A DNA stretch of 45,697 nt from Gaiellales bacterium (GCA_036403155.1 DASWRM010000048.1:1-45697); one strand, 5' to 3'. Counted from the stretch's first letter, positions 1 to 7,632 are shown. Notes: generated from the letters alone by a model not told the origin. Translations and numbers: made by a program.

Positions 1-167
1 TGCTGGACGTGCGACGAAGGCGACACCGTCCAGATGTCCCCTGAGCGCACGAAGGCGATCAGGCCGTTCGATCCGGGATACGCAGCCCGTGCCGTCGTTG
101 CACCTCCAACCAGCGCCGAACAGAGCAGCACTGCGATCACCATGGCTCGTACCCGAAGCTCGCTCAT
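1..167 (-). CDS. Secreted PD40/TolB-like beta-propeller protein, N-terminal fragment
   Basis: The gene begins with ATG at 167 and runs off the left edge, so only 55 codons are visible. The start follows a good ribosome site (GGGAGAGG, about 8 bases upstream). The peptide has a short charged N-terminus (MSELRVRA), a hydrophobic stretch and an Ala-rich cleavage region (ATTARA-AYPG), which is a signal peptide. The mature part opens YPGSNGLIAFV followed by GDIWTV, the usual start of actinobacterial proteins built from PD40/WD40-like TolB repeats, which form extracellular propellers. Substrate or partner cannot be told. The family call rests on only about 25 mature residues. Confidence 0.6.
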   Translation of the reverse strand, partial: MSELRVRAMVIAVLLCSALVGGATTARAAYPGSNGLIAFVRSGDIWTVSPSSHVQ

Positions 168-295
168 TGCGCACCTCTCCCTCGACAACCATTCGAGCAT
201 GGCTGCCGCACGCCGCGCCCGCCTCCGCGGCGCCACCCATACGCCGACGGTAGTTGTCCGCACCGCCCACCACGACGCCTGGCGGCCGGCGGCCG

Positions 296-1939
296 TCAGC
301 GGACGAGGAAGGCGTCGACGTTCACCCGCGGCCGGCCGGACGTGCCCGCGACGACCAGCCTCACGCTGTGGGTGCCCGTCGTCGTCCACGATGTGCCCCA
401 GAGCACGGAGCTTCCGTCAACGTCCTCCCCGGTGAACGGATCCTCCTCGACTGCCGTCGGCCGGTTCTCGTCGACCGTTGCGCGGAGCGTCCCGTCCACG
501 TAGATGCGCACCTTTCCGAGGCCCGCGTTCAGGTCGGTCGGGGCTGCGAAGCCGACCGCCGATCCGGTGAACGTGAATCGCACGCTGTCCCCGGCTGCAG
601 CGCTGTCGTGCAGTGCTCCGCCGCTCGCGAGCGACGCGAACGCGGATGTCGCATCGACATTCCACGAACCGCCGTAGGCGACCGATGGGCTGGCATCCTC
701 GGTCTTCGCGACCGAGAACGCAGGCCCGGCGTGCCAGGTGCCGACGTTCGCGTAGTTGTCGGTCGCCTGCATGCGGAACTGGTGCGTCGCACCGTAGGCG
801 AGCGAGACGTCGAACGAGGTCGCCCACGGCGGCTCCACGTCCTGATCGGGCGATGCCCAGGCCCCTCCGTTGGTTCGCCCCTGAACGGCATACCGGTGGA
901 TTCCGCCGGGATCGGTTGCCGCCCAGGACAGCCGGACGGGAGCGGCGTCGTTGACCAGTCCGCCGCTCCACGCCGGAGCCGGCGCCTTCGTCACGACCGG
1001 GAGCGTTGTGTCTCCCGGTGTGAATGCCGCCGCATCGTCGACCGGAATCCCGGCCGGAGGAAACGCCTGGTAGAAGAACTGCCGCCCGCCGAATACGTAC
1101 AGCTTGCCTCCGAGCACCGCGGAGGCGGAATCGGTCGCGTCGAACGGCATGTCCTGCGCATACGCGGCCACGCCGGCCGAGACGTTGAGCACCAACGTGC
1201 CCGGAATGGTCGAGTACTGCATGTCCTGCTGGGGATCGCACGCGCATGCCCCGCCGAGCAGGTACACGCGGCCGTCGGGCCCTGTGCGGATCGCCGGCCG
1301 GAACTGATCGGTGAAGACGTGGTCGAGCTTCGCGAATGCGTTGGTGCCCGGGTTGTAGGAGACCGCATCGACCTTGTCGTACTGGTCTCCCAACCGCACG
1401 GTCGTGTCGACCAGCGGCGATCCCTCGGGATGCCACCGCCCGGTGGCCGGGTCATATGAGTCCTCCCCGGCCAGGCTGCCGCCGATCGCGTACAGCCGAC
1501 CGCTCGCGCCAACGCCGGCGACGAAGCCGGTACGACCGCTGGTCGGCGCACGCACCGCGCTCCACGCATCCGCGGCGGGGTTATAGCGATATGCGGCCTG
1601 CGGCCGGTTGGCGCTGCCGAGCACGTACAGCATTCCCCCACTGCCGACGACGCTCGGCGCGTCGAGGGCAACCGGCGCCGGCGCCTTCTGCGTCCAGCTG
1701 TCCGTCGACGCGTTGTAGGCGTAGAGCGTCCGCGTGGGCACCAACGAGGCATTCAGACCACCGACCACGTAGATCAGCCCATTCTTCAGCGAGGTCGCGC
1801 CGGGCGCGCTGCGCGGCTGCGGCATGGGCTCGATCGACGACCATGGGGCGGCACCTGCGAATGCCGGCAGCGCTGCGGAGAGCACGGAGATGGCGATTGC
1901 CGCAACCGTGCCGCGGCGACGTATCTGAGATGCATTCAT
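296..1939 (-). CDS. Secreted Kelch-repeat protein with C-terminal beta-sandwich
   Basis: 547 aa. Residues 1-30 are a signal peptide ending AGA-APW. Residues about 35-300 hold Kelch blades: repeated pairs such as LIYVVGGLN, MLYVLGSAN, RLYAIGGSL and KLYVFGGRQ, each followed by a YNxxTDSW-like strand, consistent with a propeller. Residues about 310-410 look like a fibronectin-type module (VRLSWAATDPGG). The last ~130 residues resemble a beta-sandwich often seen at the end of actinobacterial secreted proteins (VRFTFTGSAVGF, VRIYVDGTLRATVD, RPRVNVDAFLVR). The ATG at 1939 has an AGAGGTGATG ribosome site. Probably cell-surface or extracellular, with a binding rather than clearly catalytic role. It shares strand and secreted character with the upstream-edge PD40 gene. 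Confidence 0.75.
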   Translation of the reverse strand: MNASQIRRRGTVAAIAISVLSAALPAFAGAAPWSSIEPMPQPRSAPGATSLKNGLIYVVGGLNASLVPTRTLYAYNASTDSWTQKAPAPVALDAPSVVGSGGMLYVLGSANRPQAAYRYNPAADAWSAVRAPTSGRTGFVAGVGASGRLYAIGGSLAGEDSYDPATGRWHPEGSPLVDTTVRLGDQYDKVDAVSYNPGTNAFAKLDHVFTDQFRPAIRTGPDGRVYLLGGACACDPQQDMQYSTIPGTLVLNVSAGVAAYAQDMPFDATDSASAVLGGKLYVFGGRQFFYQAFPPAGIPVDDAAAFTPGDTTLPVVTKAPAPAWSGGLVNDAAPVRLSWAATDPGGIHRYAVQGRTNGGAWASPDQDVEPPWATSFDVSLAYGATHQFRMQATDNYANVGTWHAGPAFSVAKTEDASPSVAYGGSWNVDATSAFASLASGGALHDSAAAGDSVRFTFTGSAVGFAAPTDLNAGLGKVRIYVDGTLRATVDENRPTAVEEDPFTGEDVDGSSVLWGTSWTTTGTHSVRLVVAGTSGRPRVNVDAFLVR

Positions 1940-2094
1940 GTCGCATCACCTCTGTTCGGAGACCCTTCGAACCCTTACGGGGCACGGCCACCGCGGCGTC
2001 GGTGCACACGCGGACGTGCTGAGGTGGGAACTACGCAGCCGTGTCCGGGGGGCCGTCGGCGGGACAGCTCACCTGCTGCGCGCGCGCATCCCGC

Positions 2095-2409
2095 TCAGGC
2101 GGCGACCATGCGGAGGTGGGAGCCGAGGCCGCTCACCTCGACGAAGCGCTCGACCGTGGCGCTCGGCACGACCTCGAACGCCATCCCCGCCTTTTCGGAC
2201 CGAAGCGCGCCGTGCAGCAGGCAGCCGATGCCGGTGGAATCGATGAAGGTGACGGCCCTGAGGTCGACCCGGATCGCGGGCACCTTCTGGAGCTGCACAC
2301 GCTCGAGCGCATCGATCAGCTTCCTGCACGTGCCGACGTCGATCTCACCGGCGCACCGAATCACCGCGGCGTCCGTATCGCTCCACATGGTCACGTCGAG
2401 CATCGGCAT
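2095..2409 (-). CDS. STAS-domain anti-sigma factor antagonist
   Basis: 104 aa, one STAS domain (SpoIIAA/RsbV family). In this family the unphosphorylated protein binds an anti-sigma kinase and frees its sigma factor. The hallmark strand-loop DLRAVTFIDSTGIGCL carries the serine normally phosphorylated by the kinase (Ser of DSTGIG). Neither a cognate anti-sigma kinase nor a sigma factor is in view, so the partner is unknown. Start is ATG at 2409; another ATG lies two codons later. The promoter in front of it is of the general-stress sigma type, which fits feedback within such a pathway. The diguanylate cyclase lies upstream on the same strand across a 231-base gap, so it is probably a separate transcript. 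Confidence 0.85.
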   Translation of the reverse strand: MPMLDVTMWSDTDAAVIRCAGEIDVGTCRKLIDALERVQLQKVPAIRVDLRAVTFIDSTGIGCLLHGALRSEKAGMAFEVVPSATVERFVEVSGLGSHLRMVAA

Positions 2410-2421
2410 CGGACGGAACCG

Positions 2422-2448
2422 CTACCCGCGCCCGTCTTCGAGCTAAAC
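2422..2448 (-). promoter_or_regulatory. SigB/SigF-type promoter of the STAS gene
   Basis: On the minus strand GTTTAG (2448-2443) is followed after 15 bases by GGGTAG (2427-2422), matching the GTTT-spacer-GGGTA pattern of SigB/SigF-family promoters. It ends 12 bases before the STAS ATG, so the 5' leader would be only a few bases. The other promoter candidates in the window are TAnnnT boxes, so this one stands apart. Confidence 0.5.
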
Positions 2449-2640
2449 GTGCAGGGAGCGGCCGGCCGCGCGCGTTTGGGCGGGGCGTCGACGGGGTACG
2501 CGCGCGCAATGGCGCGGCGCCCAAGCACCTCGCACACGCCCTCCGCCGGGCGCCGCGCCGATCCCTTCCGCAGGTAACCCCGCGAGACCGCCACGCCCCG
2601 CATGCCGGGCCGCACCAGCAGCGATCGGTTGTCGTTGCCG

Positions 2641-4122
2641 TCAGGCCACGCGGGTGTGCGGGCCGTGGCGCTTCGCCTCGTACATCCGCCGGTCGGCGGT
2701 GCGAATCAGCTCGTCGGCCGTCCGCCCGTCCCGGGGATGCACGGCTGTGCCGATGCTCGCCGTCAACGGAAAGGCCCCGGCCTCCGTCTCGACGGGTGCA
2801 GCAAGCGACTCACGGATGCGGGCGGCCGTGCGCTCGGCCAGCTCGTCGGCCTTCGCCGCCGGCAACGCGCGAAGCAGGACAACGAACTCGTCGCCGCCAT
2901 GCCGCGCGACCAGATCGTCGCCGCGGACGACGGTGCGCAGGCGTGCCGCCACGTCGGTCAGCACGGTGTCGCCGACCGCATGGCCGTGCGTGTCGTTGAC
3001 CGCCTTGAAGCCGTCCAGGTCGAGGAACAGCAACGCCGTCATGCCGTCCCCGGCGCCGGCGATCGCGGCCGTCATCGCCTCATACAGCGACCGGCGGTTT
3101 GCGAGCTGCGTGAGGCCGTCGTGGTACGCCATCTGCTTCAGCGCCAGCTGGGCGGCGCGGCGCTGCACGTCGAGCTCGTCGCGTTCGACGAAGAGCAGCG
3201 ACAACCGCAGCAGCACGAGCACCGCGATCAACGCACCGATCAGTGCGAGGGCGCGCACGTCGTTTGCGTTCGTTGCCGCGTCGAACCCGATCGTCGCCGG
3301 CGTGGCGAGGAGCGCGGCCGTCAGCAACGCCAGCCGTGGCAGCGTCAACCGCCCGTAGGGCGCCGTGGCCCTCTCGGCGGCCTTTCCGACGGACGGCGAG
3401 AGCGCCGCGGCGCCGAGCAGAACGTAGAACGCGAAGTATCCGGCGTTCACCCAGGATGCCGCGGTGAAGCTGGCATCGACACGCATGCGCGCGTAGATCA
3501 CGTCCGTCACGAGCACGGTTGCGAACGCGGCCGTCGCCCAGCGCACCGACGTGTTCCGCAGGCCGCCTGCGAAGGCGAGCTGGATCACTCCCACCAGGAG
3601 CAGGTAGTCCATCGTCGGGTAGACGACGGTGACGGCGGCGGCGAGCGTCGAGCTCTGGTGCGCCTCCGCCGAGGGCGCGATGGCCGCGAACCAGATGATC
3701 AGGCCCGCAGCCAGTCCCACGATCGAGGCATCGACCAGGTCGGCGGCACGCGGCCGGCCGCCGCGGACGAGCAGCGCGAGGGCGACGAGCAGCGGCAGGT
3801 ACGCGAGCAGGTAGAGCAGGTCGGCCGCCGAGGGAAACGGCGCCTCGGTGCCGGTGAACCATCGGTGGGCATTCCAGACGCCGTCGCCGCCGACCCACAG
3901 GACGATCCCGAGCAGCAGCATCGTCCATGCGGAGCCGCTTCGATTGCGGCGGTTGCCGAGCCATATGGCGGCGACGCCGCTCACCCCGATCAGCTGGTAG
4001 AGCGCGTGGCTCGCGTCCGGCCCGACGGGGACGACGAAGTAGGCGACGCTCAGCGCGGATCCCGCCGCGAGGTATGCGAGCACGGCCGCGTTCCGCGAAC
4101 CGATGAGGCGCAGTTCAGCCAT
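2641..4122 (-). CDS. Membrane diguanylate cyclase (GGDEF)
   Basis: 493 aa from ATG 4122 (an in-frame TTG lies 30 bases upstream). Residues 1-315 form about ten hydrophobic segments, a membrane sensor region of no family I can name. A short charged linker (LFVERDELDVQRRAAQLALK) leads to a GGDEF domain at about 325-490. The active-site loop is intact (RHGGDEFVVLLR), and an RGDD lies five residues before it, matching the RxxD product-inhibition I-site. The predicted reaction is 2 GTP to cyclic di-GMP at the inner face of the membrane. No EAL or HD-GYP partner and no c-di-GMP effector is recognisable in the window. The signal sensed is unknown. Confidence 0.88.
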   Translation of the reverse strand: MAELRLIGSRNAAVLAYLAAGSALSVAYFVVPVGPDASHALYQLIGVSGVAAIWLGNRRNRSGSAWTMLLLGIVLWVGGDGVWNAHRWFTGTEAPFPSAADLLYLLAYLPLLVALALLVRGGRPRAADLVDASIVGLAAGLIIWFAAIAPSAEAHQSSTLAAAVTVVYPTMDYLLLVGVIQLAFAGGLRNTSVRWATAAFATVLVTDVIYARMRVDASFTAASWVNAGYFAFYVLLGAAALSPSVGKAAERATAPYGRLTLPRLALLTAALLATPATIGFDAATNANDVRALALIGALIAVLVLLRLSLLFVERDELDVQRRAAQLALKQMAYHDGLTQLANRRSLYEAMTAAIAGAGDGMTALLFLDLDGFKAVNDTHGHAVGDTVLTDVAARLRTVVRGDDLVARHGGDEFVVLLRALPAAKADELAERTAARIRESLAAPVETEAGAFPLTASIGTAVHPRDGRTADELIRTADRRMYEAKRHGPHTRVA

Positions 4123-4192
4123 CACATCGGTATCGCGCCGTGCGGGGGACAAATGGATCCCCCATCCGGGTGATGTCAGGCCCGGCGGCGGG

Positions 4193-4942
4193 TCAGAGGC
4201 CCTTGGCCGCCCAGCCGTACGAGGTATCGGGCTTGAAGCCGTCCGGCTGCCTGCCCTCGACGATCGTGATCACGTCGTGCTCGTGCAGCACGTACTTCCC
4301 GAGCTCCGAGTTCGGCGTGCCGTTCACCCACATCTCGACGCCGCCGCAGTAGCCGCCGATGCACTTCGAGTCGAAGCGGACGCCCCAGACGTTGAACACG
4401 TCCTGCAGCGGCGGCGCGAAGTGCTTCTCGCCGGCCTCCATGTGGATGATCCCCGTGTCGTCGTGGGTGTGGATCGCGGCCAGCGTCTGGGTGGCGGCAT
4501 CGATGCCGACCTGCGACGGGATCGGCGTCTCGCGGCCGTCGACATAGAGCGTGATGTGGACGTGGAAGTGCGTCAGGTACTGCATCGTCTCGCTCGATGG
4601 GGGAAGCCCCATGGCGGCGATCGCCTGCTGCAGGTTCTCGTAGTTGGGCTGCCAGGTGCCCTGGCTGACCGGGTCGAACTTCGCGGTTGAGTTGCGATCG
4701 GCGATCACCGCGGGCGTGCCGCCGCTGCCCCCGCCACCGCTGGACGAATCGCCGCGTGTCAGCACGATCGCCGCCACGATCGCGACCGCCGCCACCACGA
4801 TCGCTCCGCCGACGACCCATGCCCATGGCGGCACGCCGCCGCCTCCGGCGGCCGACTTGCGGCCCTTGCGCGAGATGCCCTCGCCGGTCCCAAGCCGCCG
4901 CGCGCGGTTCTCGTTCGTCCGCTGCTTCTGCCGCTGGCTCAC
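4193..4942 (-). CDS. Membrane-anchored histidine-motif protein (HFHVH / HTHDDTGIIH family)
   Basis: 249 aa from GTG 4942. I recognise this as a conserved uncharacterised family but know no function. A basic N-terminus (1-35) precedes one transmembrane helix (about 40-62) and a Gly/Ser linker, placing residues 80-249 outside the cell. That domain has HFHVH at 125-129, HTHDDTGIIH at 158-167, two cysteines at 194 and 199 (CIGGYC) and LHEHD at 219-223, a set that suggests metal binding; this is inference. I prefer this GTG to one 9 bases upstream because a TATAGT box ends 7 bases before it and there is no ribosome site. It is divergent from the zinc-ribbon peptide and trxB, with interlocked promoters. 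Confidence 0.65.
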   Translation of the reverse strand: MSQRQKQRTNENRARRLGTGEGISRKGRKSAAGGGGVPPWAWVVGGAIVVAAVAIVAAIVLTRGDSSSGGGGSGGTPAVIADRNSTAKFDPVSQGTWQPNYENLQQAIAAMGLPPSSETMQYLTHFHVHITLYVDGRETPIPSQVGIDAATQTLAAIHTHDDTGIIHMEAGEKHFAPPLQDVFNVWGVRFDSKCIGGYCGGVEMWVNGTPNSELGKYVLHEHDVITIVEGRQPDGFKPDTSYGWAAKGL

Positions 4943-4949
4943 GGCGGGC

Positions 4950-4959
4950 ACTATAGACT
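4950..4959. promoter_or_regulatory. Interlocked divergent -10 boxes (ACTATAGACT)
   Basis: On the minus strand TATAGT (4955-4950) ends 7 bases before the GTG at 4942. On the plus strand TAGACT (4954-4959) ends 9 bases before the ATG at 4969. The two boxes share two base pairs, so two polymerases cannot both occupy the site. Neither has a clear -35. Both genes would have nearly leaderless mRNAs. Confidence 0.55.
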
Positions 4960-4968
4960 CGGCCCCCG

Positions 4969-5148
4969 ATGCCCGAGCGCAGCACGGGTCACCCTGCGGT
5001 GCGGTTCTGCCCCTTCTGCGGGCAGCCGCTCGGGAGCTTCTTCGGTGCCCGGATCGAGGGCGGCGCCGCGTGCTGCGACCGCTGCGGGGAATGTTTCAGG
5101 GTGCTGGACGTTGAACAGGAAGAGGACATCGATGACGCGCCGGCGTGA
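4969..5148 (+). CDS. Small zinc-ribbon protein
   Basis: 59 aa. Two CxxC knuckles, CPFC at about residues 14-17 and CDRC at about 35-38, would bind one zinc; a further Cys lies on each side of the second knuckle. The tail is acidic (EQEEDIDDAPA). No ribosome site is present, but a TAGACT box ends 9 bases before the ATG, which supports this start. It lies 34 bases upstream of trxB on the same strand and may share its transcript, so a link to thiol redox is possible but unproven. Small zinc ribbons can bind nucleic acid or protein; nothing here tells which. Confidence 0.6.
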   Translation: MPERSTGHPAVRFCPFCGQPLGSFFGARIEGGAACCDRCGECFRVLDVEQEEDIDDAPA

Positions 5149-5165
5149 GGCGTCCGGGCGTTTTT
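5138..5165 (+). terminator. Possible intrinsic terminator or attenuator before trxB
   Basis: CGCCGG (5138-5143) can pair with CCGGGCG (5154-5160) with one bulged G, and TTTTT follows at 5161-5165. The left arm lies in the last codons of the zinc-ribbon gene, so translation there could affect folding. The stem is short, so this is tentative. Confidence 0.35.
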
Positions 5166-5182
5166 GTGGAGACTGGAGAGCA

Positions 5183-6151
5183 ATGACTGAGATTCGCGAT
5201 GTGATCATCATCGGGGGCGGTCCCGCGGGCTACACGGCGGCGCTGTATGCGGCGCGGGCCAACCTGCGCCCGCTCGTCTTCGAGGGGTTCGCGTACGGCG
5301 GCCAGCTGATGATCACGAGCGACGTCGAGAACTACCCCGGCTTCGAGGAAGGCATCATGGGCCCGGAGCTGATGGCGACGATGCGCAAACAGGCGGAGCG
5401 CTTCGGCGCCGAGCTGGTCGCAGACGACGTCACCCGCGTCGACTTCTCGAACCGGCCCTTCAAGGTCTATGTGGGCGACGAGGAGCATGTCGCGCGCACC
5501 GTGATCGTCGCCACCGGCGCCACCGCGCGCCAGATCGGCCTGCCCAGCGAGCGGCACCTGCAGGGCATGGGCGTCAGCTACTGCGCCGTGTGCGATGCCG
5601 CGTTCTTCCGCGACAAGCACGTGATCGTGGTCGGCGGTGGCGACAGCGCGATGGAGGAGACAAGCTTCCTGGCGAAGTTCGCCACCGACGTCAAGCTGGT
5701 GCACCGGCGCGACGAGTTCCGTGCGTCGAAGATCATGATCGAGTACGCCCGCTCCAAGCCGAACGTGGAGTTCATCACCAGCGCCGTGGTGGAGGAGGTG
5801 CTGGGCACCGATGAGCAGAAGGTGACGGGCGTCAGGATCAAGGACACGGTCACCGGTGAGACGCGCGACCTGCCGGCGGACGGGCTGTTCGTCGCGATCG
5901 GCCACGATCCGACGACCGGGCTGTTCCGGGGCATCCTCGACATGGACGACGCGGGATACCTGATCACCAGGGACGGATCCACCGCGACCAACATCGAGGG
6001 CGTGTTCGCGGCCGGCGATGTCGTCGACCACGTGTACCGCCAGGCGGTCACGGCGGCGGGCATGGGCTGCATGGCGGCGCTCGACGCCGAGCGGTGGCTG
6101 GCCCATTCGCAGCCGGTCGAAGCTGCGGCCGCCGCTTCCAACGTGGCCTGA
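5183..6151 (+). CDS. trxB: Thioredoxin reductase
   Basis: 322 aa, normal for low-molecular-weight bacterial thioredoxin reductase (NADPH + oxidised thioredoxin to NADP+ + reduced thioredoxin). The FAD-binding GGGPAGYTAALYAARA is at residues 11-26, the redox-active CAVC at 134-137, the NADPH-binding VVGGGDSAMEE at about 150-160, and the C-terminal FAD motif GVFAAGDVVD at about 280. The ATG at 5183 has GGAGAG five bases upstream; the frame stays open further upstream but that part is not protein-like. No thioredoxin gene is adjacent. The TlpA-type thioredoxin at 17.1 kb is extracytoplasmic and not an obvious partner. Residues 300-322 form a short extra Ala-rich tail. Confidence 0.95.
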   Translation: MTEIRDVIIIGGGPAGYTAALYAARANLRPLVFEGFAYGGQLMITSDVENYPGFEEGIMGPELMATMRKQAERFGAELVADDVTRVDFSNRPFKVYVGDEEHVARTVIVATGATARQIGLPSERHLQGMGVSYCAVCDAAFFRDKHVIVVGGGDSAMEETSFLAKFATDVKLVHRRDEFRASKIMIEYARSKPNVEFITSAVVEEVLGTDEQKVTGVRIKDTVTGETRDLPADGLFVAIGHDPTTGLFRGILDMDDAGYLITRDGSTATNIEGVFAAGDVVDHVYRQAVTAAGMGCMAALDAERWLAHSQPVEAAAAASNVA

Positions 6152-6173
6152 ATCCAGCCGGCACCGCGGCCAG

Positions 6174-6179
6174 TACGCT
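6174..6179 (+). promoter_or_regulatory. -10 box TACGCT for the zinc-ribbon/PAS gene
   Basis: TACGCT ends 7 bases before the ATG at 6187 and there is no ribosome site, which predicts a leaderless or nearly leaderless mRNA. No clear -35 is visible. Confidence 0.5.
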
Positions 6180-6186
6180 TCGAATA

Positions 6187-6645
6187 ATGCCTCGCTACTG
6201 GATCTGCCCGAACTGCGGCACCCGCGCCATCGACGACGACGGCCGCGACGGCCTGTCCCACCAGCAGGTCGGCTGTGTCAAGTGCGGCTTCGGCTTCCTG
6301 TTCGAGCTGCTGGAGGACTTCTACCCGCCGGCGAACGCCGGGTTCGTCGCGTGCGACAACGACACGCGCGTCATCTCGTGCGGCAAGGGCGTCTTCGAGC
6401 TGACGGGGTACGGCGAGGGCGACGTGCTCGGCAAGCCGCTGGTCGAGGCGTTCGGGCTGTCGGGCTTCGCGGGCGACGCCAACCCGGTCAGCGTGGTCAT
6501 GGAATGGGGTGTGCGCAAGCTCGACCAGCCGCTGGTCCTGCGACACAGAAGTGGCCGCCAGAAGGCCGTCCGCGTCGATCTGTTCCCCGCCTACGACGAT
6601 GACGGCGGCCTGCTCGCGTCGCTTGCTCCGCGCCGCGAGGAGTAG
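6187..6645 (+). CDS. Zinc-ribbon plus PAS-like domain protein
   Basis: 152 aa. Residues 1-45 are a zinc ribbon with knuckles CPNC and CVKC. Residues about 50-145 read as a PAS fold: GFVACDNDTRVISCGKGVFELTGY followed by GEGDVLGKPLVEAFGL, then the LRHRSGRQKAVRVDLFP strands. PAS domains bind small ligands, cofactors or partners. There is no kinase, cyclase or DNA-binding domain, so output would have to go through a partner. The start has no ribosome site but a TACGCT box 7 bases upstream. It follows trxB on the same strand and ends 2 bases from the convergent gene at 6648, leaving no room for a terminator. Function unknown. Confidence 0.65.
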   Translation: MPRYWICPNCGTRAIDDDGRDGLSHQQVGCVKCGFGFLFELLEDFYPPANAGFVACDNDTRVISCGKGVFELTGYGEGDVLGKPLVEAFGLSGFAGDANPVSVVMEWGVRKLDQPLVLRHRSGRQKAVRVDLFPAYDDDGGLLASLAPRREE

Positions 6646-6647
6646 CG

Positions 6648-6941
6648 CTACCTGCCTTCGAGCTCCCGCTCGACCAGCGCCTGGAACCGCTCCACGACCT
6701 CCAGCTGGCGCAGCCGCCGGTCCACCAGCCGGCGCTCGCCGGCCTCGTCCGAGCCGGTGAGCACGCCGAGCGACTCCAGCACCGCGGTGTCGCGCGCGCC
6801 CAGCTCGTCGCGCGCCGTCCGCTCGAGCTCGAGCCAGGCAAGACGCATCCGCGCCCCGTCCAGGTCGTCGCGAAGCCGCTCGGCGTGGCGCGACAGCCGC
6901 TCCGCATAGAGCTCGATCTCAATCCGCGTCATGGGCGCCAT
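6648..6941 (-). CDS. Small coiled-coil protein, unknown function
   Basis: 97 aa from ATG 6941; the next ATG (6932, MTRIEIELY) is equally possible and neither has a good ribosome site. The whole chain is charged and helical, rich in Glu, Arg and Leu with heptad spacing (YAERLSRHAERLRDDL, RRLVDRRLRQLEVVERFQALVERE). This suggests a coiled-coil or helical hairpin. No cysteines, signal peptide or membrane segment. It is the last gene of the minus-strand addB-addA-nth run, 55 bases after nth, so it may be co-transcribed with repair genes; a repair role is only a guess. Confidence 0.55.
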   Translation of the reverse strand: MAPMTRIEIELYAERLSRHAERLRDDLDGARMRLAWLELERTARDELGARDTAVLESLGVLTGSDEAGERRLVDRRLRQLEVVERFQALVERELEGR

Positions 6942-6996
6942 GATGCCGCCGGCACGTGTCACGGGGCAAGGCCCGCAGCGATCCGAATGGGTGCCG

Positions 6997-7632
6997 TCAC
7001 ACGCGCGACGACGGGCACACGTCCTTCACCGCGCACTCGGCGCACCGCGGCCGCCGCGCCTCGCAGACGCGCCGGCCGTGGAAGATCAGCACGTCCGACA
7101 CCTGCAGCCAGCGTTGGCGCGGGAACAGCCGCATCAGCGCCCGCTCGACCTTGACCGGGTCGGTGTGCCGCGTCAGGCCGAGCCGGCGCGACACGCGGCC
7201 AACGTGCGTGTCGACGGCGATCCCGTCGAGCCGGCCAAACGCGTTCGACGAGACCACCGCCGCGGTCTTGCGGCCGACGCCGTGGAGGGTGACCAGCTCG
7301 TCGAGGGTCGCCGGCACCTCGCCCCCGAACCGCTCGACGATGTCCGCGCACCCGGCGCGGATGGCCTTCGCCTTGTTCCGGAAGAACCCGGTCGGGCGGA
7401 TCATGTCCTCCAGCTCGGCAGGCGGCACGGAGAGATAGTCCTCGGGCGTGCGGCAGCGCGCGAAGAGGGCCGGAGTGACCATGTTGACCCGTGCATCCGT
7501 GCACTGCGCGGAGAGGATGGTCGCCACGAGCAGCTCGATCGGGGTCGTGTAGTCGAGCGCGATGTGCGCGTCGGGATGCTCGGCGGCGAGGCGGTCGAGC
7601 AGCGCGACCGCACGTTCCGACCGCGCGCTCAT
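6997..7632 (-). CDS. nth: Endonuclease III
   Basis: 211 aa, the usual length. This DNA glycosylase/AP lyase removes oxidised pyrimidines in base-excision repair. The helix-hairpin-helix LHGVGRKTA includes the catalytic lysine, and the catalytic aspartate is in AVDTHVGRVSRRLGL. The C-terminus has the iron-sulfur signature C-x6-C-x2-C-x5-C (CEARRPRC, CAVKDVC), which binds a 4Fe-4S cluster. The ATG at 7632 overlaps the stop of the helicase gene in an ATGA, so the two are translationally coupled. Conserved neighbours in this run are all DNA-repair genes. Confidence 0.94.
   Translation of the reverse strand: MSARSERAVALLDRLAAEHPDAHIALDYTTPIELLVATILSAQCTDARVNMVTPALFARCRTPEDYLSVPPAELEDMIRPTGFFRNKAKAIRAGCADIVERFGGEVPATLDELVTLHGVGRKTAAVVSSNAFGRLDGIAVDTHVGRVSRRLGLTRHTDPVKVERALMRLFPRQRWLQVSDVLIFHGRRVCEARRPRCAECAVKDVCPSSRV

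Noticed and set aside
168-295. Terminator between the Kelch and PD40 genes
   Set aside because: GC-rich inverted repeats occur throughout this DNA and none here is long or followed by T residues.
1940-2094. Structured leader or riboswitch upstream of the Kelch gene
   Set aside because: Several short inverted repeats can be drawn, but no known riboswitch core could be matched.
2391-2615. 74-codon minus-strand frame between the GGDEF and STAS genes
   Set aside because: Arg/Pro-rich with no motif, and the SigB/SigF-type promoter of the STAS gene lies inside it.
2602-4173. Open plus-strand frame of 523 codons
   Set aside because: Shadow of the GGDEF gene; composition is Arg/Gln/Gly-rich without motifs.
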